Notes: a model not told the origin generated them from the sequence alone. 64,000 nucleotides of DNA from Antennarius striatus (GCF_040054535.1 NC_090792.1:9836491-9900490), one strand, 5' to 3'. Positions 36,451 to 51,200 are shown, counted from the first letter of the stretch. Numbers and translations are program-made.

Positions 36451-39400
36451 CATGGAGCTCAGAGATTGTCCAACAGCTCAACACCCAAAGCTCTGATCAA
36501 CCCGTCACCTCTGTCCTCACAAAACAAACACAGCAGCCAAAATGGCTGCTTTCCTTTTCCGCCTCGTGACTATACTTGGTTCCAGTGAGAACAAGTGGTC
36601 TCATCAATTAGCTTGACTGATAACCTTGATCCGACTGTCCTTCGTGTCACCTGTATTGCTCAACTCTCACCCTGCTGGCAAGATTGAAACTATGATCTGA
36701 CTTGGGAGGTCAGAGTTTGCTCATTCTTCCAGGAATCTTACTGACAGAGAGATTTTCCTCTCACGATGAAAACACAGCAGCATTTCTCATGTAAATTTTT
36801 GGAGATGTTTTGCCGCTGAATGTTTCCTTTCTTCTTGTTGATATAATTATGGTTAAATTGCTGCTTGGCATTGGTGGTCATGTCTGCAGGTGGGCTGGGA
36901 ACAGGTGCTGTCAGTAATTATAGTGTGCATGAGATCCAGAAATCATTAGCTGGGCTAAATACATATAATCAACCTCTGCAGATGTGCATCTAAGCTGTTC
37001 TATGCACTATCACCAGGAGGCAGAGCTGAGCATTGTTTGTACCATCTGTACAAATGCACCCCGATGCCGTGGGGTTCATGCCCTATAGCTGCACCATCAT
37101 GTTGGTGGGGATTTGTTTCTCTTGGCATGGCTTTAGTTTGTCTGACGTCACAGACTCTGATGGTCAGCCAAGTGAATCTTCAAGGCCAAGACAACATCTA
37201 TAATTACAAAGCTCAATCGATTGAGTTATGATTCCATAAAAAAACTTTTTTCTACCAACAAGGAATTCACTGTATAAGAACCTAAATCGCAGACGTGTTT
37301 TGGATTAAACTTTCATGTGATGCTCAGCCTACAATGAACCCCCTCATGCTGGACATTTTCCTCTGCATGTCCTTTGAGTGGCCCTGCTTTCCTTACTATC
37401 TTGTTATCTCAGTAAGTGTTTCCTGTAAGCACCTCACTCTTTGGGACATGTGGTAGAGCTTGTGCCGCGTTACGTCTGCGGGGTATTGTTCTCCCACAGT
37501 TTGACCATCATAAATTAGCTGGAAACGATTTGTCAGACATGAGAAGGGGGTATAGAGTCAGAAAAGGGAGAAAAACAACAACAAAATCAGAGCCGTCATG
37601 CAGCCCTCGGCACTGAACCTTACACTGAACAGATATGCCGAAAGTGGCTCTAATTGCTGCAATTCAGGCCATTAAAAATATATTACCCAGAATGCCTAAG
37701 TGTTTGCTAAATGGAACAAATTTTCTAGAATGCTTATTACTATTTCATTTTCATATCTATCACTTAAAGTGACAAGTGAATCAATAGGGAGAGGTATTTT
37801 TGGATGGGCTACATTATATAAAGGTAATACTACAAGGGCAATGGTATCTTTACTAAATTGACACATTTGAAACAACAACTTACATGTTGACGATATGAAA
37901 AGTGTGTTTATTTGAAATGGCTGGGAGGCACCACCCCTGTTTATTCCGCAGGCTGATTTCTATTGACCATCAACATGACCCTCTTTAATGAGGGAATTCC
38001 TGAACATCAGAGGATGTCTCACACACATCCTGGCTCTTAATCAGCTCATGCTCTCACCTATATCATCAGGGTCCCACAGCACTGACCTATTCTGCAGGGA
38101 GGTGACACATCCTTTTTATTCCCGGAAAGAACGCACAGCCTGTCCATCCAAGGAGACACAGGCTAGTGGAGTGTTGACTCCTTAAGGAATGGCCCTGTCC
38201 CCTGAAACCTTAAAGTGCCTGTGTTTGGCTTTAGCACAGAATTCCTGAACAACAAGGTTATGCCTTTAATGGCCTCGTCGTGATTTTTTTTTTTTTTTTT
38301 GCGATCTACCCTGCTGTACCATACCCTCCGGGAATCCTCCTGTCACAACCAGCGTTCCCATGGATGGGAATGACCCCCAGGGCTGTGGAGATTGACAGAA
38401 GCAGAGAGGGACCAAGGATTAAAGGTCTCTGAGTCAAGAGGATTGTCAGACGAGTAAAAATAAGAACATGCTGTCAAGTATGCCAACAACATCGGCACGA
38501 CCTTAGCCGTGACATGAGAACCCACCCCCGCACCCCCCACTTCAAACTATGCCTGCAGTCATCCCTCGCAGCCGGTGGGGACGAGCCACACATGAGGTCC
38601 CGTTCGCAGCTGGGTTTTCTCCCTGTTACCTCATGCCAAGCTGAGCTATGCTGGGAACCGACTAAGTGAAGCCTTGAGATTTGCACAAAACCTAACGCAG
38701 CTTTTGATATAAAGCCAAATAAGTAACTCTTTTACGAAATTGCTTTGATAAGGAAATGTTGCAAGGCGAGGGAAAATGAAGCTGGCAGTCATCAGAGGCA
38801 TGAAAAATGACTGTGATTCAGTACAAAAACAACTTCCCCCACTGTAAAATAACACTATTCCTGCAAGTGTTGGGAAATCAGAAGGAAGTTCCTCCCTTAT
38901 AGGAGAGTGGATTGTTCTCTGGCTTTGATTGTTTATGCAAGACTAAGCATGTTTGCTTTAAATTATGTCATAATGTTTCACAGTAGTGCTTCCACTTTAG
39001 CCCAGGAATAAATACTGCATGTCTCATTAGGAATATATATTTGTTTAGCTCTGTATTTCTTGATTTCCTAATCAGTAAAAAGGAACAATTAGGGACATAG
39101 AAAGCACAAATTGAAGCATACTACCAAAATAATATGTATTTCTAATCTCTTTCAGTTTCCGCTTTTATTTTTCGGACAGTCAGGTACAACGGTGTCGATG
39201 TCATCTTACTCGCCCTGTTACTTTATTCTGTCAGGTAACAAAAAACAAAATGCTAAAAATAAATAACCTAAATCTGTGTTCATGGTCTGAATGTCCTTAA
39301 TTTACTACTTTTTGATGGAGACAAAGGCATTTCTTGCCATTTAAGATGGTTGTTAGTTTTGATGGCAGAATGTGGTCATCTGCCAGTCCCAACTGATTTT

Positions 39401-41750
39401 GTCCCCATCATCAATCTCCTTTAAACTGTTACCCTGGCATCAAGTGTTCTGCAGGGGGGAAATGGCAAAATAAACATTAAATGTGGTTTTTAATTGGTAT
39501 GTAAACAGATGTTATTTGTCTGTGGAGATTCAGACACCAAGGTCACAGCAAAAGCTTCTTCAGTTTGGAAAAAGCCTCTTGGATGAGATGTCAAGCGTCA
39601 ACTTGACTTAATTCAACACAGAGATCCAGATGTTGCTTATTTCATTATGGATCTCACTGATAATCCCCCTACAGCTGCAAGCAAATGTTTTATCTATAAT
39701 AATCTTGCGTGTGTACATTGGGGGGGGGTATTTATTCATCTGTTTAATGTATGTATTATTACATTCTTTTTAATGGCTTGGATTTATTTATCTGTCCATA
39801 CTTAGTCGTATTCAGTATGTGGTAGGGAGTATGTTGGTTGGTTTCAGATTACTGATGAGTAATCAGTTCTTATGTTCTGTTATATTTTATATTTTGTTTG
39901 TTTAAACTATGAAATGGTTATCCTTAAAGCAACAGTGAGCAGGTGGTTTTATTAACCCAACACAAAGACAGGATATAGTGAGGTTGGCTAATGTGCAGGT
40001 AATAAAATCCAGCTACTATCCAACTCTAGCTAATGTGGACCTAATAGGACTTTTGTTTAACTGAGAAAAAGAAAGAAATAATTTCAGAGTCATGAAGCTG
40101 GATTCCTCACTTGTTTCTAGCTTGTTTCTACAATTTAACAGTATCTTTTAGACCTATATTCCCATCTTGTTTCTGCCCGGTAATGTTGCTGATCCACCAA
40201 CCAGCACTGGTGGAGGTAATGAGTGACTATAAGTTTTCATCAGCAGCCAAGGCTTGAATTGTGCCATCAGGTGGGTTTGGAAGATCCATCCTAGCAGCTG
40301 CCCCTTGTTCCACCTCTGGCTGTAGCTGTCTCTTAACCGTACGGATATAATAATATAAATATTACCATCTACCACCCTGTGAGAACACATATATCTTATG
40401 ATGGTAACGTACACCGTTCTCCTGCTCTTCTTGCTATACATGGTCTGAATGAAACAGAATGATTTAAAGGACTGTCAAAATAGCATTAGTGACATTTCAT
40501 TTCCAAAGCACACTCAGCAGATAAGAATTTGGACCATATTTACAAGCTGGTTCCTGTTTGCCCTGTGGGACGAGTGACTCCTTATTCCACGCTGCTTATT
40601 CCTGCTGGTCAACCTGTAAGTGCATAAAGGGGAATGGTCTCTGCAGACAGAGCGACTCCTCCTCAGATCGGGGGACATGGTGGGGATCCTGATGAGTATG
40701 CTGATATGAAGTTAGCCTGGTCACGTTTGATTAATTTGATGAGATTATTACCTAATGTCATGATGACACATCTCATATACTGACCATTATTGTTTAACAT
40801 CAAATAAAAAAAAACATTAAAAGACATAGAAAAGAAGACAAACTAAAGCGGTGATGTCATTTTTCCTTTCCACAAAAGAGACTTACTGGTAGTCAGGTCT
40901 CCTGCTGTTCGCTATGCAGTTAAATTTGGAGATTCTCTCATTTCCCTTTCTACGATAAATAATTTTCTTTGCTATGTGTGTCATCCAGCACAGTAAATCA
41001 TGAATTGTAATGGTTTGTCATTGTGAGACATTACAATGCCCATTGTTTCCATGGGTGACAACCTGGGAATAAAGCATGAAAGAAGTAGAAGGATAATCCA
41101 AAACGCAGAAAATGCGGGTCAGCGTGTCTCCATGCAGGACAGCAGCCTGGGAGGAACTGTATTTTATTAATGTGTTTATCATGTAATGTCACAGCGACTG
41201 GTTCACTAGTTGTGCTGGTTTCCCACAGCGCAGTCTCACAGAGGATGGATCTACCTGCAGCCAAACCCCCGCATCGTCTCACCCCTCCCTTTCTAGATTA
41301 AAGCGAAAGCTGGAAACCATTTTGTTTCTCCTTTCCTCTGGAGCCTTCATAATGACGGGAAAGTGCTCTGGTCCTGCTGCCACACAGAGCAAAGGCACAG
41401 CGTTTGATGGGAAACTGCAAAGCCTCTCCAAAAACGTCTCCTTTTAGGGCTCTGTGAGCTGTTACACCCAAGCTGCACTATAAATTTCAAAAGATGAAAT
41501 AGCATGTGGGTCTTATCATTATTTACACAATATAAAGTTTTTTTATGTGAGGGAGAAAGTGACTTTTAGAGTCTGAAGGGAACGTCTCATGGGGGGGGAT
41601 CTAACATGTTCTGAAAAATTTACATTTATAGCCTATTTTAATAGCTTATATGGAGAAATGCCCTTGAGGTTCACCAAGTATAGATAAACAATAAGCAATT
41701 GCATTTTTTTAATTGCAAAAAATGCTCATAAATATATTCATATATATGTT
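36450..41750. other. dll4-exd1 intergenic, no gene seen
   Basis: Unique AT-rich sequence with homopolymer runs (T at 38286-38300, G at 39720-39728 and 41591-41598). No coding exon, RNA gene or transposon is recognised. Stretches such as 36890-37020, rich in TAAT-type cores, look like possible conserved noncoding DNA but cannot be judged without alignment. Confidence 0.5.
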
Positions 41751-43130
41751 GCATTAGGTGTTGCTCTCACCTTGAAAGGGCAATCACCACCATCCAGTTA
41801 TGTTGCGTCTGGGCATTGGTTCAGCAATCACTGAAAGCTTGCTGATGATGCAGAGAGTGCATGCAGTTAATCCAAGGATAGAGCCCACTTTGTAATCAAC
41901 CAATAATCAATCATGTCCTGGATGCAAAATCCAGCTCATTGTCAAAGATCAATGAGTGATTACAAGGGAAAGGTGCAATGCACCCTGACTGAAAACAAAC
42001 CTAATGACTGATTACTGCAGAGGCCTGATCTGTGGTACCATCATACAGTGAATTATTCTAAAGCACAGTTGCTGGTGTCCTAATTAATGTCTGCCATCTT
42101 TTTGATGTGCATGACAGGCAGAGCTGTAGCTGTGCAAGTAAGGACACACACAGCACTTATTCCATAAATTACCAAGATGCTCCCCAGACAAACACAGGTT
42201 GTGGCAGCTAAGATGATCCACACCAGTAAGAATCACAGCCTGTGAGGTTTACAGCCTGTTTGTCAGCCTAACAGGTAGTTAGAGGTCGGTGTGTGGGTCA
42301 GACAGTCGTCAAGGGCTGAGAAAATTCAGTCGTCTCCTGGTTTTACTGTCCTGTAATGACATACAGCAGCACACACACTCATGTTATTAACATCTGAATG
42401 CACAACTGGTAAATTAAATCTACTAGATGATAATTGTTTTATCATGACGATAAAACAGTCAGGCTCTGATACTTTCAGATGGTTGCAATAATTAGCTGCT
42501 ACACTTCATCCTCATTATACCAGCAGCACCAAAACACATCGCTCTAATTAGTGCTGAGCCATTGTCCGTCAGCAGTTAGCGACCATTTTGCCTTTCCCAT
42601 TACGACACAAAGGAAGGGGAGGTAAAACATTGTACCCACAAATCACCCACTGTGTGCCCACTGCTTCTCATCACTTTTTCAGATCGGGAAGCAAAGACCA
42701 TCTGCGCGTTTTATAGAACACTCTCAAAACACGCCGTAACATGCATTCACAGATTATTTGACCAAACCAGCCACCAAAACACATCTCAAATAATGCCAAG
42801 CTTGATCAAGCCATAGCTGTGGAGGGTGGCCATGGCTCTGAATGCCAGTCTTTGCTCCTGATCTGCTACTGGCGTGAGATGAATGGCATCAGTTGGATCA
42901 AGGACAAGGTGAGGTATTACGGCCATAGGACTAGCCACGGGTAAAAGGAGATAGGCAGCTGCTCTTTGCTCTTCACAGACAGAAATGAAAGGGCCAATAT
43001 ATAAACACAGTTAATGTGCCAGCATGCCATAACAGACAAAATCTAATTTGCAATTGTAAAGCTCATTGTTAGGTTCATATAAGGACTAACTACACACTAT
43101 TCCCATCCTTCCATCCCCGTCTTTCTGCAG
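41750..43130. promoter_or_regulatory. Homeodomain-core-rich noncoding block
   Basis: 41850-42080 and 42480-42600 are dense in TAATCA, TGATTAC, CAATCAATCA and CTAATTAG cores set in unique sequence, a composition common in developmental enhancers. The gene-free setting next to dll4 fits. Function is inference only. Confidence 0.3.
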
Positions 43131-43520
43131 GTTTACTCAGAGATTGCCCGAATTCTTCAGTCCAGCTCCGGCCCACGCTGTGGTTCTATACCTATGACCT
43201 GTTTTCTAGCATGCCGTGTGGGGCCAAACAAGCACACATTAATCTGCTTCTGTATGAATATTCAGATACAGCTGTCTGTGACATGAAGATAGCAGCTGGT
43301 GTGCTTGGGCCCCACAGATATCCCAGTGCCATGCCTGGACAGAAGCCTCTGCATCTGGGCCAAGACGGACACAGCCGGCCTTGGCACACCCAGCAACCAT
43401 CCAATTCCCACTGGTGACACCCTCCACACATGGGTGGTCAAAGACTCAATGAACACCTTTAGCAGCCCGCAGCAGATCGACAATGACACGTTCAGTATGT
43501 CGCTAGAATGGTGATGAAAT
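43130..43520. other. GC-richer block in the desert, exon-like but unassigned
   Basis: This block is GC-richer than its flanks and stop-poor in several frames on both strands. I recognise no protein in any frame, and no consistent splice-flanked exon emerges. It could be a conserved element, an exon of a noncoding RNA or chance. Confidence 0.35.
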
Positions 43521-46500
43521 ATTTGGATATATGACAGTAAATATGGCAATGTGAAATGGCTGATGATTAAATTATGCTTTCATAAGCATGCTGGCTTAGA
43601 TTCAAACATCACATTAGATTAAAACAGACTAAAAATACAACCATTCATTTTAAAATGTTTAAAATTAATGCGAGAATTTCCAATAGCAATAAATGAAAAC
43701 AAAATGCCCTGCATTGTTCTATAAAAGTATCATTTTTAGAACATTTCATCACTTTTTGCATCAATTCTGGGTTTTTAAACACTCAAGTCAAATTCAATTT
43801 AGGTTGTTAAGTTAATGTTAATGGACAGGGTTTCTACTTCAGCAAATCATGGGAGGCACAGCAACATAAATGGAACAACTGACTTTTGAAACAAAAAAAA
43901 TAAGACGACTGGCCACATTGTTCATCACGGCTAAATGACATCTACCTGTTCCCTGATCAAATGAATGAAATTTACCCATTTTAACTATGTGACTTAATCT
44001 CATACTAATGTACTGATATTGTCACTAGTATCACAAACTGCCTGACAGTCTGCTGTGGTAAAGGCTGCGTGCTGGTTGGCCTGACAACACAGCCCTGTAG
44101 TGCCAGCAGTCACCACACCAGGCCCAGAGAGCAGCTGCCAGGGCAAACCAGCAGGCACTAATTCACCCATCCACAGGGAGCCCCTCCACCCCTTCTTCTT
44201 CTTCTTCTTGGCCCTCCCCCCGGCAACAACTCCCTCCTCATCTGTGCATATGCAAATATATACAGGCTTTAATTATAATGAACTTGCCAAAAGCTAATCT
44301 CCCTTCTTTCTAATCAAAGACATTTGTAGCTGAGGAGGTTGCCAATATTCTAATAACTAATTATCAGAATTTCTGGAGAATAAACATATTTTCCTTTGGA
44401 CAATTTCCATTCAAAAGCCTCAAAATCTCTCAAAGACAAAGACTTAAGAATGTTTTGTTTAATGTTGAAGATTAATCACAACATGGGACATATTTAAGAC
44501 GTATCCAGATTTATAACATATAGGACAATAACTTGATGTTATATGAAGAAAAAATATTTTCTGAACAAGATAAACTTGACTGCAACACACCCACATCCAT
44601 GTTGGCTGCTTAAACTGCTAACACACCACTCATTTTGTCATTACCTCCTGTGAATGTGAGTTCACTGAGCCCCGGGGGCTTTGGCCGGGCCAGGTACTCA
44701 GTGGTTGGTTAAGTGACAACCAAAACGATCAGTGTGTCAGCTGTTCCTCTGACGTGATGAAGACGGTGGTGTTAGGTCTTGCTGTGTCTCAGGTCATTCC
44801 CTCTGAGCTAAGCTTTTGGTTAACAAGACAAACTTATTTCTACAGAAAGAAGGTGGCTTAGTTTACCGTGTGCTATAGAACTACCTGAAACATGAATGGC
44901 TTGACATTCAGCAATTTTTTTCACCTTTAAGGTTTATGGAGAACATTTGTATTGAATTTCTAAATATTTCTGGTTTTCTCCACCCTGTCTCAGACACACT
45001 AACCGACACAATAGTCCACAGCCATGTTAGCCTGTCAGTAAACACAAGAGCCAATGAGGCTGACGGAAACATCAGTCATGTGGTTTTGTACTGTGTCTAA
45101 TTCTGACAAATAATAGTAGAATAAAATAGGAATAAAAGTCAGGTATCCCCGAGGATCGTGATTCATCCCCTCCACTGAAGTCTGCACAAACATTCCTGAT
45201 AATCATATGCTGGAAGGTTTCAACATAGTTAGCTATCGTAAACTTTTACATTGAAGTCAATCACTGGTGTGCTCTGTATGCATTCAGAGGGGCTGATGAC
45301 TTGCATGCCTAATGCCTGCTCTCTATGCTTCAAACGCATTCTCATCTGTCGCTCATCCTATCTCCGATCTCCTTTATCCCAGCTGAAGGTCAGAACATGG
45401 CTCGCTCCTTTGGAGAGGCTCTCAAGGCCCTGATGCTCCATACAGCTTACGTAAACATGGTGCAGTTCATAAAGATGCTTATTGTGTGCCTACATCTGTG
45501 CACACATGTTGATATCGAAGTCTGCATATTACATACACATTACACCTTACATACCGTCAGTCAAGCTGATTGAAATATTGATGCTGTTTTATTCATTTTT
45601 GCTCTACTTGAAAGGCCATCTGGATCTGTTGGCCTTTCTCAGGTTAAATAGACATTCTCTAGTTGAATATGACCAGAGGAGAGTAAAGGGGGGTCTTTTT
45701 GTGATGTGAGAGTAAGACAGGAGAGAGGTAGTGGTGGTGGGGAATCACTGAGTGGGATTAAATGGGTTTTTCCTAACAGATGGAAGATTGGCTGCAGGGA
45801 TATAGTTCACTGTCAATAGTGGAACCTGATATCTGATTATATTCCCTCAGCCCATGAATAAAAGGGATTACATGTGGTTACATGAATAATGAAATTGAGA
45901 TTTTGTTGACATGAGTATAATTTCTTGTGTCACAGTAATGAACAGATGAATGCTGCCCATCTTGCTGTCTCTTTGTACCAGGTAAGGCCAGCAGATCAGA
46001 TGTTCTCAACAAGTCAGTGAACCAGATCGCTGCCGGCCAAGTCTGTCACCTCAGGCTAAAGCAACTCTCACATGAAATGAGGCGTGTAATCACTTGAGAA
46101 AAGTCCACGCGGCAGGACTCAGTCATGAGTACAAATGGAAAAAAAGCTCACAAGCACTTCTGTGATCCGATCTGTGTGTTCAGCTTTCTTCAATTAACAC
46201 GTGAACACTGATCTGACTGAGCACTATCTCACAATTAATTTTAATGATGTCTGTTGGAGCGCAAGATAACTGACAAAATTACATATCTGCCACTGTCCCG
46301 TTCAAAGGGGGGGTTTTGGGATATTATCACACAGTCTTAATAATTAACAAAGTCTATTAATTATGAACAAATCGAGTGGTGAGATGGTTGCCTGAAGGCA
46401 TTAGCCTTTTCTCAATACTTTGTTGCTGTTGTGTTGTTGGTAACTGGAGCCCCTTCACTATGACAGAATGAGTGGGAGGTAAATAAGACAGTGGGGGTGG

Positions 46501-48200
46501 GGGGTGGGGGCAATACCTTGGTTTTGTGCTTTCAAACGGGCATCACAAGCCTGAGGGATAAATTCTGGCCCATCTTCGTAGCATGCTAGACATGTATAGT
46601 GGTGCAGAAATGACATCTTTAAATGAAAAGTGCAGATAATAGTCTTTTAGTGATAATAGTTCATGGGTGACCTGTTTAAATGACACCATGCGTAAACAGC
46701 AGGGATCTTACGTCCCACAGCTCAGTCAAAACAGCATTTGGCCTTGCAAAGTTGAAACTCCATTTTCAGATGCTAAATCAACACAGCTGGACAATCTGAA
46801 GTTTGTGTTTATGTCTGTGTGCTACCTTTCCGACTTGAGTCTAAAAATAACGTGGCCGCATCCTGCTGTGATGCTGGAGTTGCAGTCATCTTTCCCCTCT
46901 GAAGGACACAACACTGTCTGAAGATTGGAAGCAGGGGGAATGGGGGTAGGGAGGGAGGAAGCTGTGACTACCGTGTGACAAGCGCCCTGTTCCTTCCTCC
47001 CAGGCCTGAGAAACAGGAAGTGTTGCACATAAGGCATTATTGTGACGGAGAGGAAATGCAAGGTCCTCTAAAATAAGAGCCCCAATCTGGCTGTCAATGA
47101 CAGGGCCTGCCCTCCACAGAGACACCCCCCCCCCTCCACAACTTCACTGATGAATGACGCAGATATAATACAAGCTCTTGTTCTGTAGCTCTACTGAGCT
47201 CCTACATGTAAAGAATCCTAAAAATACATACAAAATTTACACTTGGGTTCAGCATGTCATTGAACATATCAAATGAGTCAGTTTCATGCTGAACAGACCC
47301 AGATTGAACAGCAGTATAGCCGGTATCCATCCTGTGTGTTTAGCAGAAGCTCAGGAGGTTGCTAAGAGAGATACTAAGATTTGTTGCCGTGTTGCCTCCC
47401 AGTTAATTAAAATCCTCCTTTATCTGTTTCATGCTTTCAATTAGAAAGCTTTGGATAAGGCCCAAGCCTCTGCACATAGATAACCATAGCAATAGGACGT
47501 GATTAATACAGTGTTCATTTGCACTGTTGGCTGCAGCAATACCTGGCTGTTGTGTGCATGTCGTGTTCTGATGCAATGCATCGAGCTCTGATGAGACAGG
47601 ATGAGCTCTTAACACTGAGAGTCAAGATCACTGTTCGGTCCACACCAGTCTGAAGACGTCAGCTGAAATGTTTTTATTCAATTGACAGGTCCATCAATGG
47701 TGGTCTCTGATTTTCACAATCATTTACCTGCCAAACAGAAACTAAGCTGTACAGAATCAATCATGCTATCTTTAGCATTGTGATATCACAAGCATGTGGG
47801 GCTGTTTTAGGTCATTGTTTGTACTGCATATTAAGAACACATTATGCATGATGACAGCACTAAATATATGTACTGAAATAACAACTGACTCTTGAATTAC
47901 TGAACCACAAAAAAAATTACCCAATAAAAATAAAGAATCACTGAATTAGAATTTTAGCAAACCCACTAAACTAAATCTACTTTAAAAAAAAACTTACACT
48001 TACTGCCATCTACTGGTCACACAACAAAATCACAACCAGTGGACCAGAAACCTTTCTTAAACATAACTTACTACTGTAAGGCTTCCAACCGTTCTTTGCT
48101 CCACTTGAATACGTGAATGAACTGTTTGATTTCACGAGATTATATAGACTGAGATGTTGGTATAAAACTGTCTCCTCTCAACTGTTCTTTTGGCACACCA
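43520..48200. other. dll4-exd1 intergenic, exd1-proximal part
   Basis: AT-rich unique DNA with no gene. Probably includes the exd1 3'UTR at its right end: a minus-strand AATAAA (TTTATT at 47673-47678) lies about 530 nt past the exd1 stop. Confidence 0.5.
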
Positions 48201-48207
48201 GCAAAGT

Positions 48208-51200
48208 TTATCTGGGGCTTCTTTGGAAAATGTTGTCTCCATCCAGAGATGAATTTTCCTCTCTGTTCTCTGCGGGCATCGGAGCTTTAGACACCTGCAG
48301 GAGGAAGCCTCTGCCTACGGCAGGTAAGGCAGGGGTTGGTGACAGCTCTTCGTCACAGGGCTTTCCTCTTCTCATGTTCACCAACCCATGTGTGCACCCT
48401 CTGCCCACACCTGCAGGCCCTAGGACACCTGCCATATCTATCGTGGAGTTCAGCAGCGTGGGGGAGGTGTTAGAGGAGATGTGGACGTCAACAGATGGGC
48501 CACTGCTGACTGTCACGGGGCTTGGGGGTGGGTTGTGGATTTCAGTGTCGGTTGATGAATGTGATTCTGTGGTTCCAGATCCAAATGGATCTGCTTTCAA
48601 CTGGCTGTGCTGCTGTTCTACAGGTGAGGTCCGGGCTGGAGACTGAATTCTTGGGTTGAAGCGAGCCAGCAGACCTTGCTCTGTAACTGGGTAGTGATCA
48701 CTAGCCCACTTCTGACGATCACTACGCATTTGTTCCAGTTTCCTGAGCTGTGTGGGCAACTCCAACATGCTCTCCTGAAAACACAAACAGGTAGACAGTT
48801 ACTTCAACTGCTCATCTGTGTGGCTCTTTGTAAACTGTATAAAACAAATGGTATATTTCCTTATTTAAGCAACATTTTCACCCAAAAATTAGTTAATAAT
48901 AATAATAATAATAAAATAGTATTCAATTGATGCAGGGCGATTAGTGATTAGTACTTAAGCTTGATGGGCTCATAATTTTAAAATCTTTCACAACAGGGTT
49001 TGAGCAACATGTGATTTACAAGTTTCTGCCCTGAAGAGAGATACTAGTCAGGGGGTTGAATTCTTTTGAGACTGCAGTAATCATTGAAAATAATATTTTG
49101 TGTGAATGCAGAAAAAACAACAACCTTGAATTCTGTTATTTCAACTGTTTTTGTGACAGCTGGTTATACCGAGTTGATAAATGGATTATTTTGACAATGA
49201 ACGTAATAAAACATTAATAATTGCACTTCAACTGTATTATTTTGTGTTTTTTACTGCCTGTGGGTCTGAGAGGACTGTAACTTTATCTGTGCTGTATGTC
49301 GTGAATATATGGTACATTTGACATTAAAGTTGACTATGACTATTACATGTAGTAGCTAAAGTAGACTTGATTTAAAGCATAGATCACGCTGATAAATAAT
49401 AAGTATATAAATAGTACAAATTTGACCAAAGTTATTTATTTATCAAAGAATACTAATGCCAGATTTGGACATGTGGGCATTTTTTAAATAGTACAACAGA
49501 TATTTCTCAAGAGTAAAAATAGTAAAAATAAACAGCTCAGTCAATTACTCAAAACGCTTACATGCTGCAACTCGTCTGGTTCGAAGTAGCTGCTGTCGAG
49601 GTATGAAGCCACCAGGGTCACATAGTCCATCATGAGAGTATCCACCAGTACCAGTCTGAGGGGCAGAAGGTGGATCACTGACAGAGCCATCACCCTTAGC
49701 AAGGGCACAGGACAGGGCCTCTTCTGCCAGATCTCCCACTCTTTCTATAACAAAACAAAAACAAAAACCATTGTAGTGTTTAGAGCACTTACAGATACAT
49801 CTACACTGCAAAATAAAGGCATCTTGGATAAGAGTTTGTCCTCTACCTCTGCAAGCTTTGACTTTATTTGAAGGGATATGAGCTGGGAGGAAGGCATCTT
49901 CAGACGGAGACTCAGCACTTCCTCCAGAGTACTCACTCTGTTTGGAAGGAAGCCTCCTGTCTCTGAGTAGAAGCACATGACATCAGCCACCTTAAACCAT
50001 GCAGGGAGAAGGAATAAAAAAGATTTACCAAACATTCAGATGAAAAATAAGAACGCCACAAGTACACATCATTCAGAACGTGTACCTGTGTGTCAAAGAC
50101 ATTGGCTAGTCTTATACCAAACTGAGAATTTAGACATCCAGCAATGGCTCTGCAGTCATGAATGATCTGTAACAAATGAACAATCAGCATAGATGGAATA
50201 GTTTTCACTGTTACTCCATAGGATTTGTAGCCATTTCCACAGCCCACCTTCAGTATATGCTTATTCTCGAGGATCATGGTGAGACCATTCTTAAAAGCTC
50301 TGACTCCAAGTAATACGATATCGAACAGGTAGACCTTTCTTTTAGTGGACATCTACGTGAATAAAGAACAGTTTATTCTCAGATTTTTTGATGATGTGTA
50401 TAAAAAAGAAAGGAGAAACTGATGGATCAAAGAATTAAAATTTGAAGGAATTTAGAGCATCTCACCTGCAGCCAGCACAGCCTCCCATGATTAAATACCC
50501 CAACACCATCAGCTCCCACACCAATCACCTGCTGCTTCTGGATGTCCATCAACTGAGGGAAAGGAACTCAATACATTACAGTATTTGTACGACACGTTTA
50601 ATTAAATGCATGTCTCCATTATTACTATTATCCATAGATTTAAATACTGTTAATGCTTATAACCAACTTACAGCAGGTCCAAAGTTGTCTTGAAAATTAT
50701 CAATGACTACAAAGTTGACATTTTCCTCTTCATCTGTAAAAAAAAAAAAAAAAAAAAAGGAACCTTTCAGTAGTGATTCATGCTTTATTAATTTTTAAAA
50801 AATTTGAAATTACAGTGTGAAAATAATTGTAGAAATAAAACCAAATACTTATTCTGTTTTTTCATACTTACAAGACTCAACCGAATTGTTGTACGGCGGG
50901 AACTTTTCCACATTCAGGTCTTCTTCCGGTTTGTACACGGATGTATTTCTGTGCAACACATTGTTTATATGTTGTTTATAGTTTATAGTCACTACAACAA
51001 GCAATGACACCGATTGTTGGTTCGTGTTACTTACTCCTTGTCAGTGTCAGCTGCTTTGACAAATTCCACTGTTTATGGAATTATGGTCATTATTACATTA
51101 TGCAAAACAGATATATAAATGAATTTTAATGACAAAACTTTCGTCTTTCAAGCAACTCTAGTGCAAAACTCACCGTTCAGAATCTCACGTCCAAAAAACA

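Noticed and set aside
48113-48646. 177-codon open frame on the plus strand
   Set aside because: It lies opposite the last exd1 exon, which is in phase with the rest of exd1; the plus frame has no recognisable domain.
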